Shown: positions 41,757-53,156 of the stretch, one piece after another
How positions within the stretch are numbered: position 1 is the stretch's first letter
How the letters are laid out: each line of letters opens with the position of its first letter
NCBI RefSeq assembly: GCF_016808335.1
Contig: NC_053149.1
Coordinates: forward strand, 15,737,714-15,801,713
Direction: 5' to 3'
Length of the DNA: 64,000 bases
Source: Panicum virgatum
Lineage: Eukaryota > Streptophyta > Magnoliopsida > Poales > Poaceae
Made by a program: the position numbers and the translations under genes
The notes under the pieces: model-generated
Databases searched by the model: none
What the model was told of the DNA's origin: nothing
What the model saw: only the letters and a program-made list of their open reading frames with translations

Positions 41757-44700
41757 TTACATGACGTTTGCCGCATCTAACACATTAAGCTCATTCCTTA
41801 GCCTAACAAAGGTACTCTCGTCTAAAGGTTTTGTGAATATATCCGCCAATTGCTCCTCGGATCTCACACCTTGAAGGGAAATGTCCCCCTTGGCTTCGTG
41901 ATCACGCAAGAAGTGATGGCGAATATCAATGTGCTTTGTGCGAGAGTGTTGAACCGGATTCTTGGCAATTTTTACGGCACTTTCATTGTCACAAAGGAGT
42001 GGGATCCTATCTAGTTTCACACCAAAGTCCAAAAGGGTTTGCTTCATATATAGGATTTGGGCACAACATGCACCGGCCGCTATATATTCCGCTTCCGCGG
42101 TGGACAAGGCCACGGAATTTTGCTTCTTACTTGACCAAGAAACTAGAGAACGCCCAAGCAAGTGGCAACCCCCGGAGGTACTCTTGCGATCCACACGGCT
42201 TCCGGCAAAATCCGAATCCGAGTATCCCAAGAGATCTAAACTAGCGCCTTTGGGGTACCACAAGCCTATGCTAGGAGTGTGCTTGAGATACTGAAGGATC
42301 CTATTCACAGCCGAAAGGTGTGACTCCTTTGGGTTAGCTTGAAAGCGGGCACACAAGCACACACTAAACATTATATCGGGCCTAGATGCGGTAAGGTAAA
42401 GCAAAGACCCTATCATAGAACGATAGAGGGATTGATCAACCGGTTTACCGTCCACATCCAAGTCGAGATGCCCATTGGTTGCCATGGGTGTCTTGATTGG
42501 CTTGCACTCATCCATCTTGAAATTCTTCAAGATATCTTTAGTATACTTTTCTTGATGGATGAATGTCCCTTCCTTCATTTGTTTGACTTGAAAACCAAGG
42601 AAGAAGGTCAATTCGCCAATCATGGACATCTCGAATTCCCTAGACATCATGGTAGCAAACTCATGGCTTAGTAAATCATTAGTTGAGCCAAAGATAATAT
42701 CGTCAACATAAATTTGACAAATGAAAAGATCCCCGTTGACGTCTTTTGTGAACAACGTGGTGTCCACCCTCCCGATCTTGAAGCCTTGCATGATTAGGAA
42801 GTCACGAAGCCTCTCATACCAAGCCCTTGGAGCTTGTTTGAGCCCATAGAGTGCCTTGTGCAACCTATAAACATGGTTAGGATTCCTCGGATCTTCAAAC
42901 CTGGGAGGTTGCTCAACATAAACAAGTTCGTTAATAACGCCATTTAAGAATGCACTTTTCACATCCATTTGATACAACTTAATGTTATGATGTGAAGAGT
43001 AAGCAAGAAGGATACGGATAGCTTCAAGTCTTGCGACCGGAGCAAAAGTTTCACCAAAATCCAAACCTTCGACTTGAGAAAACCCTTTTGCCACAAGTCT
43101 TGCTTTGTTGCGTATCACCACCCCATGTTCATCTTGCTTGTTTCGAAAGACCCACTTGGTGCCGATGATGTTCTTGTCTTTCGGAGGAGCTTCGAGGACC
43201 CAAACTTCATTGCGGGTGAAGTTGTTCAACTCATCTTGCATGGCCATCACCCAATCTGAGTCCTCAAGCGCTTCCTCTATGCTAGTGGGTTCAATACAAG
43301 AAACAAACGAGTGATATTCGCAAAATGAAGCATGTTTAGAGCGAGTTCTTACTCCCTTTGATGGACTACCAATGATTTGACCAATTGGATGATCCTTGGA
43401 GATGCGACCATGCTTCACTAGCGGTACTTGCGTGGATGCTTGTTGGGGTGGATCATGTGTGACTTGTGCTTGTGGTGGAACACTTTGCTCTTCTTGTTCT
43501 TGGACTTGGGGTGTTGGCGTTGGCACATCTTCTTGAGGTTGCGTATCATCTTTTTCTTGATCTTCATCCATTTGGGGCGCCGTGGAGGTGCTTGGTGTAG
43601 TTGAGGAATGTCCTCCCCCTTGATCATTGCCTTTATGCACCTCTTCTGGCTTGATATCCCCAATGGACATATTCTTCAAAGCTTCATCAATCTCTTCATC
43701 ACCTACATTTTCATAGCCAACAACCTCCTCTTGGGAGCCATTAGATTCATCAAACTCCACATCACATGTTTCTTCAACTAACCCGGAGGTTTGATTGAAT
43801 ACTCTATATGCTTTGGAGTTTGATGCATAACCAAGAAGGAAACCTTCATCACATCTACTTTCAAACTTACCGAGCCTTTTCTTCTTATAGATGAAGCATT
43901 TGCAACCAAAGACTCGAAAGTAGGATATATTTGGTTTCTTCCCGGTGATGAGCTCATATGGAGTTTTCTTGAGAAGTCGGTGAGGATACACTCGGTTGGA
44001 TGCATGACACGCCGTGTTGATTGCTTCCGCCCAAAACTTCTCGGACGTGCCATAATCATCCAACATTGCTCTTGCTAGGGTGATGAGTGTCTTGTTCTTT
44101 CTTTCCACCACTCCATTTTGTTGAGGCGTGTAGGTGGCGGCAAACTCATGCTTGATGCCCTCTTCATCGCACCATTCTTCAATCTTCATGTTCTTGAACT
44201 CGGTGCCGTTGTCACTCCGGATCTTCACAATTGGGGAGTTGTACTCCCTTTGAGCTCTTCTTGCAAATGTCTTGAAGAGTTCCGGAGTTTCACCCTTATC
44301 GCCTAGAAACATAACCCAAGTGTAACGTGAAAAATCATCAACGATTACTAGGCAATAGAGGTTACCACCAATGCTCTTGTATGTAGTTGGACCAAAGAGA
44401 TCCATGTGTAGTAGCTCGAGCGGCTTGGAGGTAGACAACATCGTCTTGATGGGATGATGTGTTGCAACTTGCTTCCCGGCTTGACATGCTTTACATAGCT
44501 TGTTCTTGTCAAAGGTGACGTCCTTCAAGCCGGTGATCATCCCTCTCTTGTGGGCTTTCTTGAGGTTGCTCATGCCAATATGAGCAATTCTTCTATGCCA
44601 AAGCCACCCAAGAGAAGACTTGGTGAAGAGGCATGTCATGGTGCTTGTTTGCTTTGAAGAGAAATCCACTAAATAGATGTTGCCATGCCTAAACCCTGTG

Positions 44701-45023
44701 AATACCATTGACTTGTCTTCTTCAAGAGTTACTACAACACCATTCTTGTCAAAGGTACATGTTAGTCCAAGATCACACAATTGAGCAATAGAAATGAGAT
44801 TAAAACTAAGTGCTTCTACAAACAAGACATTAGAGATAGATAAATCTTTAGAGATTGCTATTCTACCCAAACCTAAAACATTTCCCCTTGAGTTATCACC
44901 ATAGGTGACATGTTCATGATCGCCGGGGTCTTCAAGGGAGGTGAACATGCTATCATTGCCGGTCATATGTTGAGAGCAACCGCTATCTAGTACCCAATGT
45001 TTTCCACCGGCTTTGTAGTTCAC
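41757..45023 (-). CDS. Copia-B pol (protease, integrase, RT, RNase H)
   Basis: The 1088-residue open frame has protease [13 protein letters not shown] (Asp 13), integrase zinc finger [13 protein letters not shown]...CKACQAGK, integrase core ([34 protein letters not shown]), RT ([24 protein letters not shown] block, [11 protein letters not shown]) and RNase H ([42 protein letters not shown]). No internal stop. The frame has no ATG near its start: the first codon is GTG, preceded by TAG at 45024-45026. It is +1 relative to gag, whose TGA is at 45040-45042. How it is translated is unclear. Confidence 0.92.
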   Translation of the reverse strand: MNYKAGGKHWVLDSGCSQHMTGNDSMFTSLEDPGDHEHVTYGDNSRGNVLGLGRIAISKDLSISNVLFVEALSFNLISIAQLCDLGLTCTFDKNGVVVTLEEDKSMVFTGFRHGNIYLVDFSSKQTSTMTCLFTKSSLGWLWHRRIAHIGMSNLKKAHKRGMITGLKDVTFDKNKLCKACQAGKQVATHHPIKTMLSTSKPLELLHMDLFGPTTYKSIGGNLYCLVIVDDFSRYTWVMFLGDKGETPELFKTFARRAQREYNSPIVKIRSDNGTEFKNMKIEEWCDEEGIKHEFAATYTPQQNGVVERKNKTLITLARAMLDDYGTSEKFWAEAINTACHASNRVYPHRLLKKTPYELITGKKPNISYFRVFGCKCFIYKKKRLGKFESRCDEGFLLGYASNSKAYRVFNQTSGLVEETCDVEFDESNGSQEEVVGYENVGDEEIDEALKNMSIGDIKPEEVHKGNDQGGGHSSTTPSTSTAPQMDEDQEKDDTQPQEDVPTPTPQVQEQEEQSVPPQAQVTHDPPQQASTQVPLVKHGRISKDHPIGQIIGSPSKGVRTRSKHASFCEYHSFVSCIEPTSIEEALEDSDWVMAMQDELNNFTRNEVWVLEAPPKDKNIIGTKWVFRNKQDEHGVVIRNKARLVAKGFSQVEGLDFGETFAPVARLEAIRILLAYSSHHNIKLYQMDVKSAFLNGVINELVYVEQPPRFEDPRNPNHVYRLHKALYGLKQAPRAWYERLRDFLIMQGFKIGRVDTTLFTKDVNGDLFICQIYVDDIIFGSTNDLLSHEFATMMSREFEMSMIGELTFFLGFQVKQMKEGTFIHQEKYTKDILKNFKMDECKPIKTPMATNGHLDLDVDGKPVDQSLYRSMIGSLLYLTASRPDIMFSVCLCARFQANPKESHLSAVNRILQYLKHTPSIGLWYPKGASLDLLGYSDSDFAGSRVDRKSTSGGCHLLGRSLVSWSSKKQNSVALSTAEAEYIAAGACCAQILYMKQTLLDFGVKLDRIPLLCDNESAVKIAKNPVQHSRTKHIDIRHHFLRDHEAKGDISLQGVRSEEQLADIFTKPLDESTFVRLRNELNVLDAANVM

Positions 45024-45039
45024 CTACACACATGAGAAT

Positions 45040-47142
45040 TCACTTTTGAGTTTTAGGAACCCAAACAAGCTTTGGGCCTTGCACATGTGTGACAAGAGCT
45101 TTTGGGACCCAAAGTTGCTTGGGAAGCTTTTTCTTTGACTCCTTAGTGAGTTTGCCAATGAATTTGGCCTTCACCTTGCCCTTCACTTTACTCAAGAGAA
45201 AATGGTTATTTTCAAACATTGAAGAGTAATTCTTGGGTAAAGTGGGAAGAGGACGTGATGGTAAGGTGCACTCCCTAGTGTGGTGCCCGGTGACTTGGCA
45301 ATGTTGGCAATATGAACCAACTTCCTTGATGAAGCTTATCTTGATCTCCGGAGAAGGAGTAGTGCCTTGATTTAGCTCCGGAAATGAACCAAGACCTCTC
45401 TTGCCATAGTCACGTGCATTGTTGAAGAGAATTTCCTTGTGGATGTATTCTCCTCTTGAGAGCTTCTCCACACTACTCTTGAGTCTTGCAACTTGATCCA
45501 TCAATTCCTTTTCCCTAGAAGGTGCAAGCTTGGGCAAAGCATTAGTAGCATTTGCATTAATGAGTAGGTCATCACATGAAGTAGAAGCATTGACCTTCTC
45601 AATAGTTTCATGAGCAAAGTTTTCAAGACTTGGGTCAATTGCTTCATAGGCAAATTCAAGTTCTTGATACTTATGAGCCAACTCCCTATGCTCTTGTTTA
45701 AGCTTTTTGTGGCTCTCTTCAACTTGCTTAGCAAGTACAAGTGACTCATTGTGCTTTTTGAGCAAGTCATTGTACTTGCCAAGCAAATCGGAGTGGGCAA
45801 GCTCTAACTTTGCACGAGTGCTCTCAAGAATCTTGACTTTGCCCTTTTCCCTCTTGATGACGGATGTATACTCATTAATGAGGTTAGCAAACTCATTAGG
45901 GTCAAGCTCATCATCACTATCATCTTCACTCTCACATACCTTAGAGTTACCTTTGGCCATGAGGCACATTGGAGGTGGAGGTAGTGATGGTTCTTCATTT
46001 GTGAGGGCGATGGTGACTATGTCTTCTTCATCACTTGAATCTTCGCTTGATGAGACATCGGTCACCCACTCTTGTTTTTCCACCAAGAAGCTTCTCTTGG
46101 TGTGCCCTTTCTTCTTTGGGAAGAGCTTGGTCTTCTTGTCATGGCTCTTTTTCTTCCCAAGTCTCTTGTTTTTGTTCTTCCTTTCTTCTTCTTCATCATC
46201 GCTTGAATCATGGCGATGCTTGCTCTTGTGATCCTTGTTTCTTTTGTCCGGCTTGGGGCAATTTGGACGGATGTGACCTTTTTCTCCACAATTGTAGCAA
46301 ATTTTGTTCTTGACATCCATTGGCCGGAACATTCCCTTCTTAGAGTCAAAGTTGAACCCCTTCTTGTTGATCTTGTCATTCAAGCGGGTGAACTTTCTCA
46401 TCATAAGAGCAAGCTCTCCATCATCTTCAACATCGGATGAGCTTTCATGATGATCATCTTCTTCATTGCTTGAGCTTGAATCTTGCTTGATCATCTTGAG
46501 CTTGCGGGCTTTGTTTGCCTTGGTCTTTAGAGCAATTGATTTGCTTGAAGTTGGCTCTTCGGACATACCAAGGATACTCATCTCATGAGCGCGAATTTCG
46601 CCCACAAGTTCTCCTACTTCCATTGTGTCAAGATTCTCCTTTTGAAGCATAGCATTGATGATGTTATACTTGGGCTTCGGGAGGAGCATGAGAATCTTGC
46701 GATTGATGGAGGCACTGTCAATTTTGGATATTTCAAGTGCATTAATGTCCTTGACAATGACATTCAAGCGAGAGTACATATCATTGCAATTTTCATGAGC
46801 TAGCATTTTAAAAGAATCATACTTAGCTCTAAACAAGTGATATTTTTGTTCACGGACTTTTGTGGAGCCTTCATGAATTTCAATTAGTTCTTTCCATATA
46901 TCACTTGCTAAGTCCATGCCATTAACTCTAGCAAAGACTTCCTCACTAATGGCTTCGAAAATTGCATTTCTAGCCTTAGCATTCCATTTTAATTGTTCGG
47001 TGGTGGGAGTTCCGGTGAACCCGGTCTTAGTTGCCAACCATACTTCGGGGGCAATCGCATCAAGGTATGCGGCCATGCGAACTTTCCAATAGGCAAAGTT
47101 CTTGCCCTCGAAGTGAGGCGGCGAACCACCCATCTTGGCCAT
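45040..47142 (-). CDS. Copia-B gag, 700 residues
   Basis: Begins MAKMGGSPPHFEGKNFAYWK close to the primer site. It has a UBN2-type gag domain over about residues 10-195 (LYKEL-like IHEGSTKVREQKYHLFRAKY), an acidic Ser-rich linker, a first CCHC knuckle (CYNCGEKGHIRPNC, about residue 285), Lys-rich segments, a heptad-rich helix (about 440-540) and a second CCHC knuckle (CQHCQVTGHHTREC, residue 612). A long gag with two knuckles is typical of Sireviruses. Intact. Confidence 0.92.
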   Translation of the reverse strand: MAKMGGSPPHFEGKNFAYWKVRMAAYLDAIAPEVWLATKTGFTGTPTTEQLKWNAKARNAIFEAISEEVFARVNGMDLASDIWKELIEIHEGSTKVREQKYHLFRAKYDSFKMLAHENCNDMYSRLNVIVKDINALEISKIDSASINRKILMLLPKPKYNIINAMLQKENLDTMEVGELVGEIRAHEMSILGMSEEPTSSKSIALKTKANKARKLKMIKQDSSSSNEEDDHHESSSDVEDDGELALMMRKFTRLNDKINKKGFNFDSKKGMFRPMDVKNKICYNCGEKGHIRPNCPKPDKRNKDHKSKHRHDSSDDEEEERKNKNKRLGKKKSHDKKTKLFPKKKGHTKRSFLVEKQEWVTDVSSSEDSSDEEDIVTIALTNEEPSLPPPPMCLMAKGNSKVCESEDDSDDELDPNEFANLINEYTSVIKREKGKVKILESTRAKLELAHSDLLGKYNDLLKKHNESLVLAKQVEESHKKLKQEHRELAHKYQELEFAYEAIDPSLENFAHETIEKVNASTSCDDLLINANATNALPKLAPSREKELMDQVARLKSSVEKLSRGEYIHKEILFNNARDYGKRGLGSFPELNQGTTPSPEIKISFIKEVGSYCQHCQVTGHHTRECTLPSRPLPTLPKNYSSMFENNHFLLSKVKGKVKAKFIGKLTKESKKKLPKQLWVPKALVTHVQGPKLVWVPKTQK

Positions 47143-47184
47143 AGCTCTAGGCGGTGAAGCCTAATGATCCAAATGAGCAACGAG

Positions 47185-47196
47185 GCTCTGATACCA
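47185..47196 (-). other. Copia-B primer binding site (initiator tRNA-Met)
   Basis: The minus strand reads TGGTATCAGAGC two bases inside the 5' LTR, the standard site for initiator Met tRNA. Confidence 0.92.
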
Positions 47197-47198
47197 AT

Positions 47199-48887
47199 TG
47201 TAAGGATCGATGGACCAAGAGGGGGGGTGAATTGGGCCTTTTTCAAATTCTAAAACAAAGTAAAGCAACCTTATCCTATGCAATGCTAGTAGGGCACCAA
47301 TTCACCAACCGGATAACTAAGCTACTAACACAAGCTAAGAGAGCTAAAACAAAGTAAAGCCTAGCAAGGTAGAGCTAAGTTATGATCTCTAAGTCAAGCA
47401 CATGAGTAAATTGCATGAAAGAAAATGCTTGAATAAAAGGAATGGACAAGAGACAACCGGATTTTTTTCCCGTGGTATCGATGTGTTGGCACACACCCCT
47501 AATCCACGTTGTGACACTCACAAAGAGTATTGTCACCTCCCAAGTCACCGAGACGAGGGCGCTCACTAAGAGTCTCCGTTCACCATCCCGGCGTGGTGGA
47601 GATCAAGCCACGTACAATCTTCTTCTCCGGGCTCCCACAATCCTTGGCAAGCTCCGCGAGAAACACCTCGATCACCAAGATCGCCTAGGTGATGCCAATC
47701 ACCAAGAGTAACAAGCTAAGGCCTTCACTTGAGCAAGAACCGATCACCAAGAACGGATGCACACTAGCTTCTCTCTACTCAAGTCCTTAATCTTGCTTCT
47801 TGATTGATTAAATGCACAAGTATGTGAATGATGAAGCTCAAGGTGGCTCTTGACTATGGTATGAGTGTTTGGATGTTGCCTGGTGTCAAGAGTGGGCGAA
47901 ATGACCCATTGGATGAGGGGTATATATAGGCAGCTCACACAAATAGAGCCGTTGGAGAAAAGCTGCCAGAAAACTGCGTAGCGCCGGTTAATCCGACGTA
48001 CCCCCCATTGTCATCGTCGGTTTAACCGGTGAATGTAAACTGCCTCTTCTGAAAACTAGCCGTTACAACTGGGGCAGATTAACCGACGTAGCATCGGTTT
48101 AACCGGTGAGTGTAGTTGTCCACTGAACCACTGAAAAATCAAGTCTCTGGACAACTGCACCGACGTTAACTCAAACCTATCGTCGGTTTAACCGGTGAGT
48201 ACAACTTTTAAATTCCTATGAAAAACCATCTCACTGGTCAATTGCACCGACGTCTTGATTCAAACAGCGTCGGTTAATCCGGTGAATAGAACTTGAATTT
48301 CCCTGGAAAAACCAACTCTGGACCAATGCACCGACGTTAAATTCAAACACGTCGGTTTAACCGGTGTATTGAATTTGTCCAGACTCTGCTGACTTCGTTT
48401 AACCGACGTATAGAAAATTGAGAGCGTCGGTTAAACCGGTGTATAGACTTTTTCTGATTTTGTCTTTTCTGATTTGAGTCTTGAATGAAATCCAAATATT
48501 CTTGAGATATAGTTTGAGAACCACTTATTTGAACTTCTAGAAACCTGAGTGACCATAGTGTGCATCCATTTTCAAATGATCATGTCCATGCTCAAGTTAC
48601 TTAGCCTTAACCCCTCTTAATAGTGCGATCACTACAAAACTATAAAACCTATACTAACCTAAGTGTCCTTCTCAACCTTATGACACTTAGGACTAGAAAG
48701 ATCCTTAGTCTTGACATAAAATTGAGTTGAATACCGAGATCGCCTTTTTGAATAATGAAATTGAGGGGCCTCTTTTGACATATGACCAAATGAGCGATAA
48801 TGATCTATTAAGCTGCACAAACTCATTAGTCACAATAATGGTTGTCATTAATCACCGAAACATACCTTGAGGGCCTAGATGCTTACA
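47199..48887 (-). repeat. Copia-B 5' LTR
   Basis: 1,689 bp, same length as the 3' LTR. Differences noticed: attgattaaatg versus attgattgaatg, cctatgaaa versus cctctgaaa, and cagcgtcgg versus cagcatcgg. The palindrome array is at about 47983-48448. Confidence 0.95.
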
Positions 48888-48892
48888 GAAGC

Positions 48893-49531
48893 ACCAACAA
48901 CTCCTTTCCCACGTATGTCCTTTGCTCTCGCCTTCTCCTCAACATCAAGAGTCCCTATGAGTCCATCTATTGTGAACTCCTGTCTCTTATGTTTTAGAGA
49001 AGTAGCAAAGTCCCTCCAAGAAGGTGGCAGCTTAAAGATTATACCTCCAGCCACAAACTTATTGGGTAACACACATGGGGACTCTTTGCTGCAATTTTTG
49101 AGATCTTTTGCCAGAGTATGTATTTCATGAGCCTGTTCCACTACAGAACGGTCTTCGACCATCCTGTACTCAAGGAACTGCTCCATGATATACAACTCAC
49201 TCCCGGCGTCAGATACTCCATATTAAGCATCAAGAGCATCCCACAAAGCTTTGCCAGTTGGCAGCCGGATATAAGAATCCACCAGGTTATCACCGAGAAC
49301 ACTAATGATCAAGCCTCGAAAGAGGATATCAGCCTCATCGAACGCACTCCCTTCCTCTGGAGAGAATTGTTCAGGCTTACCCTCTTTCACATGGATCACT
49401 CTCGATAGTGTTAACCACAGTATAAGCCGCTCTTGCCAACGTTTGTAATTTGAACCATCAAAAGGTGATGGTTTGATTGATGCAGCAAAGCTAGATACCG
49501 AAAGCCTATTAACACAATCAGGTTTTTGGAT
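48893..49531 (-). pseudogene. Copia-A gag, N-terminal part
   Basis: The minus frame from about 49495 reads SSFAASIKPSPFDGSNYKRW, then LVDSYIRLPTGKALWDALDA, TAA (49223-49225), and in the same frame SELYIMEQFLEYRMVEDRSV, PSWRDFATSLKHKR. This is a copia gag (UBN2 type). The TAA probably replaces a Lys codon. No ATG precedes LSVSSF in a suitable position, so the start codon also looks damaged. The frame enters the Copia-B LTR at 48887 and resumes at 35790. Confidence 0.85.
49515..49529 (-). other. Copia-A leader segment complementary to its own LTR
   Basis: Two bases inside the 5' LTR, where a TGG-starting tRNA primer site is expected, the minus (sense) strand reads ATCCAAAAACCTGATTG. Fifteen of these bases are the exact reverse complement of the LTR segment at 49956-49970 as it lies in the same sense RNA. 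Confidence 0.7.
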
Positions 49532-50566
49532 TGTTAGAAATCTAGGCAATTTTCGGTATATTTTAATTCCAAAATTAAATGTATAAACTAGCAATATTTC
49601 TATGACTTTAAGGAGTAAAACATGTTTATACTTATCACACATATAAGCATAAACAATATAAATAACCAAAGTTTCAGGGAGTACCCTAAAGCGGGGCCGT
49701 TGCCGGAGGCATTGGCTGCGCTGTTACCAACTGGAGTAGACATCTACTCGGTTGGCCTCAGTCGAAGTAGTCGAACTAAATCGGTGCAGGAAGAAGTTCG
49801 CAGTGCAGTCCCACGAACGGTCACCAAGATGTAGTCGACGTAGTCGTTCGGCCACCAGAATGTAGTCGACGTAGTCGTTCGGCTCGTCCACCAGGAAGTA
49901 GTCGTACAATCGGGCAAAGCCTTAGTATTTTTGAGCAGTCACGCTAAAGCGTTACCCAAAAACCTGATTGCCCGCCTATCCCGTGCAGGATCTCAAGGCG
50001 AGCAAGGTTTCGGAGGCCTGCTCACGCTAATTCTGTGCGCGCAGAAATTAGCGTTGGGGAACTCAGTTGTTGCAACTGGAGAGGGAGAAGAGAGGAGCCG
50101 AGTTGCCTCAGTGCTCTGGTGCAGGATGGATGAGGGGAATGGCACTCCTTATATAGTGACTCAGGTGCTCAGGATCGTTGAACCTGGACACCATCAGAGT
50201 CATTTAGGTGATGCGGTTATGGCCATTAATTACAGATTTAATTGCACGTTTAATCGCACGATTAATTGCTGTCAACGGCAAAATAGCCATCGCGCCGCGC
50301 CGCGCCGCGCCGCGCCCCGGCCACGGCCCCGGCCCCGGCCCGGCCCGGCCCGGCCCGGCGAGGCGAGCGAGCGCGCGCGCGCGTGTGGTTCACCGTCCTC
50401 CTCTTACCGGCTTCACAAGTGGTGTACAAGAAGTCCACCTTTTAAGTCGGTTGAGATCCTCCTCAATTCCCGGTACGGAATTAAACATTGATTCCCTAGC
50501 ATTAATAGTGGGCTTTAAATTCTTTTAATGCTTTAGAATAAATGGGCCAAGCCCATTACTCCAACA
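49532..50566 (-). repeat. Copia-A 5' LTR
   Basis: 1,035 bp, TG..CA, followed by AAGAC at 50567-50571. A TATA motif on the minus strand lies at about 50148-50156. Contains the self-complementary segment (49956-49970) and the shorter GC-rich tract. ORF 49931-50491 is the LTR counterpart of 31267-31827. Confidence 0.93.
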
Positions 50567-50571
50567 AAGAC

Positions 50572-51989
50572 CACACACTTCCTTGCAGACAGTGTCAATG
50601 TCATTCAGTATTACAATAAACTGGAGCAGTAGAAAATAACAAACTTAAACAATATGGCAACCATGAACCGAGGTCTTTGCTACCTGCCCAACCACTAAAT
50701 AGTGAACCATATATAAACTAGTCTCAGCCTCAAATAGAGCAGTATTTTACCACCTGGGATGGCAAATTTTGCTTGGCGAAACAAATGACAGAGAAGGCAG
50801 CATAAACCTTCTGTGGGAGCTCACCGTAACCCAGCTGGAAATGCCATTCACTAGGCAAACAGCAAACTGATGCAACACAAGCAAAACGGAAACAAACTAC
50901 GCAGATAATCGCACGGCATTCCCTTAAATCCACTAGGTATTATACCACACCCAAGAAAGCACCTGTTTGCCCCACTGATTTGAGACTCCCAATCTGATAA
51001 ATTTTATGGAGTATTTGATGCAATAGTAAAGTGTACGTGAGTCACGCACGTGTTAAAAACAATCTAGTGAATACGTGTTTTATTTTTACAGAACAATCTA
51101 TTTGACATTTGAAACTATATCCAGGTGCATCTAGTGTAAACCTATCATTGATTTTTAAACATAGGTGTAATAATACAAACTCCAATTACCCAAGTTAGTT
51201 AAAGCCATTGAAACATCTAGCGATTCTAACCAAATTATCAGGTGAAAGTGAACAGCACTCAACTTTACAGTTAGCCTAAACATAATACCAAATATTTGCT
51301 ATCACTACATAACACATCACTATCCTAACTGCTTCTGCTACTTAGACAACTACGAGAGGAGTAATCCACTTCTTATTAGGCTTATTCGACGTGTTGTTCT
51401 TGATTGACATGGTGACGTTGTCACTTTGACAGCCACAGGACTGGCTACCACCTTAACTTTATTATGACTATTGACTAATGGAGTTACCTGAGTTAGAACC
51501 ACAGGGTCTGAATATCAAAGGTAAACCTTCTTGCATACATGTGGCAGCTGACACCACAACCTTCTGGAACATGGAATCAGACATCCAATTACAAAATGCA
51601 TAGGACAAAGCTGCTTCTTGCTTTCTCACTAAAAAGCAATGGGCAAATGCATAGGACAAAGCTGGTTTATTCACAGATTTCAGGATAAGAGAACTAACAC
51701 ACTTTCCATTATTTTTTCCTTTCCGGCGTACATGAATAGTCTGATACCTAAGTCTCACAAAAAAACAACTTCCTCAACAGGAAGAACTATATTCAGGCAA
51801 GGTTCTTAGGTATGGTCATATTTTATTCACAGCTCATACCATCAGACAGAAATTTGATGGTATTAGCGTAGAGAAAAATCATAGCCATGTGAATGCACAT
51901 GGTTCTTTTTTAAGGAATGTGAATGCACATGTCTATATATAGGGAGGGATATAAACTTGAAACAACAAATCTAACATTCTTTAGTGAAC
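50572..51989. other. Unassigned AT-rich region right of Copia-A
   Basis: No gene supported. Short open frames on the minus strand (51468-51758) carry no motif. Before insertion of Copia-A this sequence was continuous with that left of 30863. Confidence 0.4.
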
Positions 51990-52248
51990 GGATGAACGCG
52001 GTTGCTGCTTAAGCTTAACGCATTAAGAAAAGCCGGTGCTGAAACATGGAAGCGAAGTGAGGGAGGGCCCATCTGGAGTCTAGATGCGGACCTCTGGAGG
52101 CAGGGCTGGTCGTCAGTGCAGGGTGCGAGGAGGGCTGGCGGCGTGCGTGGCGCAGATACTGGGCGCGGGTGAGGGCCGTAGCGCATGTCCACGTCGAACC
52201 CAAACTCCCGGGCCGCCCTCTCCCGCTCCTCCGCCTCCTGATGGCGCC
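51990..52248 (-). CDS. Possible first-exon fragment of an unknown gene, cut by a solo LTR
   Basis: On the minus strand, sequence continuing from 53152-53200 across the solo LTR site gives a Glu/Arg-rich frame, ERRRHQEAEERERAAREFGF and then DVDMRYGPHPRPV. This looks more protein-like than the ATG-starting frame MAPEPMRGGAIRRR. I cannot decide the frame, and no downstream exon or family was identified, so this may be only a CpG-rich leader. Confidence 0.25.
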
Positions 52249-53151
52249 TGTTAGAGAACTGGCAATTTTCAGTATATTTTAATTCCAAATGTTATTATAA
52301 ATTTTATGGCATAAATAAGTGATATTGTGCTAATAAAATATGTGCACGTGTTCATGTTATTCTCACTAATAAACATGAACAAAATAATAAACCAGAATTG
52401 GTTTAGAGTGTACCCCAAGGCGGGACCAGTGCCGGAGGCACCGGGTGCATCGTTCCCATAACTGGACATTGTGTCGGTCAGGGCTGTTCGATGTAGCCGA
52501 ACTTAGTCGATGCAGTGCAAATGGCCGTCGGGAAATAGTCGAGACGATCTTGATGTTCACTTGGGGAACACAGGTACGACCACCAGGAAGTAGAGGACGT
52601 ATGCGTTCAGCCAACAGGAAGTCGAGGACGTAAACATTCGTTCGGCCCCCGGGAAGTAGACGAAGTAGTCGATCAGGGAGCGAGCAGTCGCGTCAAGACG
52701 CTCCCCAAAAACCTGATTGCCCCGCTATCCCGAGCAGGATCTCAGCGTTGTAGATGTTTCGGAGGCCTGCTCTCGCCAGAACTGTGCTCGCAGCGCTAGC
52801 GATGGGGATTGCAGAAAGCAGCTGAGGGAGAAGGGAGAGGTCTCCTAAGCGGAGTACCTGAGAGCTTGAGAGTGTTGTATTAGAATGAGAGGGGCTGGTC
52901 TCCTTTTATAGGCGATCCTAGAGGAAGGGGGATGAACCTGGACACCTCTAGGTGTAACAATGGCCATTAATTTGCACCATTAACCGGTAATCAATCCTCT
53001 ATTTTAATCACTATTTATTACCCAGCCATCACTCTCCTCAATTACAACATGATATTAACATCCTCATGACTCTCTAGCATTAGTAGTGAGCTTTAATTCT
53101 TTTCCATTGAATTATTGAATAATTTGGCTAGAAAGCCCTCATATTCCAACA
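52249..53151 (-). repeat. Solo LTR related to Copia-A
   Basis: Starts TGTTAG and ends CCAACA, flanked by GCGCC at 52244-52248 and 53152-53156. It shares with the Copia-A LTR the opening segment (ggcaattttcrgtatatttt), the tandem aggaagtcgaggacgta-type units and the segment ccaaaaacctgattgcc. It is clearly diverged from Copia-A, so it is an older family member reduced by LTR recombination. No internal sequence remains. Confidence 0.9.
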
Positions 53152-53156
53152 GCGCC

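Larger units (their letters stand above)
35796..48887 (-). mobile_element. Copia-B, Sirevirus-type copia retrotransposon
   Basis: 13.1 kb, minus strand. LTRs 35796-37484 (3') and 47199-48887 (5') are both 1,689 bp and by eye differ at about three sites, so the insertion is very recent. The primer site is the initiator Met type (TGGTATCAGAGC on the minus strand, 47185-47196). Gag (47142-45040) and pol (45023-41757) are uninterrupted. A third gene lies between pol and the 3' LTR on the same strand (about 40310-37800). Long LTRs, several polypurine-like tracts, a gag with two CCHC knuckles and a third ORF place it in the Sirevirus (SIRE/Maximus) group. Confidence 0.95.
30868..50566 (-). mobile_element. 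Copia-A, Ty1/copia retrotransposon split by Copia-B
   Basis: Minus-strand element with its 3' LTR at 30868-31948 and 5' LTR at 49532-50566. The target duplication is AAGAC at 30863-30867 and 50567-50571. Removing the inner element (35796-48892, including one duplication copy) leaves about 6.6 kb, a normal copia size. Gag is split by the insertion. Pol (protease, integrase, RT, RNase H) is open. The two LTRs differ by only a few bases apart from a variable GC-rich tract, so the outer insertion is also young. Gag has a stop at 49223-49225, so this copy is probably not autonomous even without Copia-B. Confidence 0.93.
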
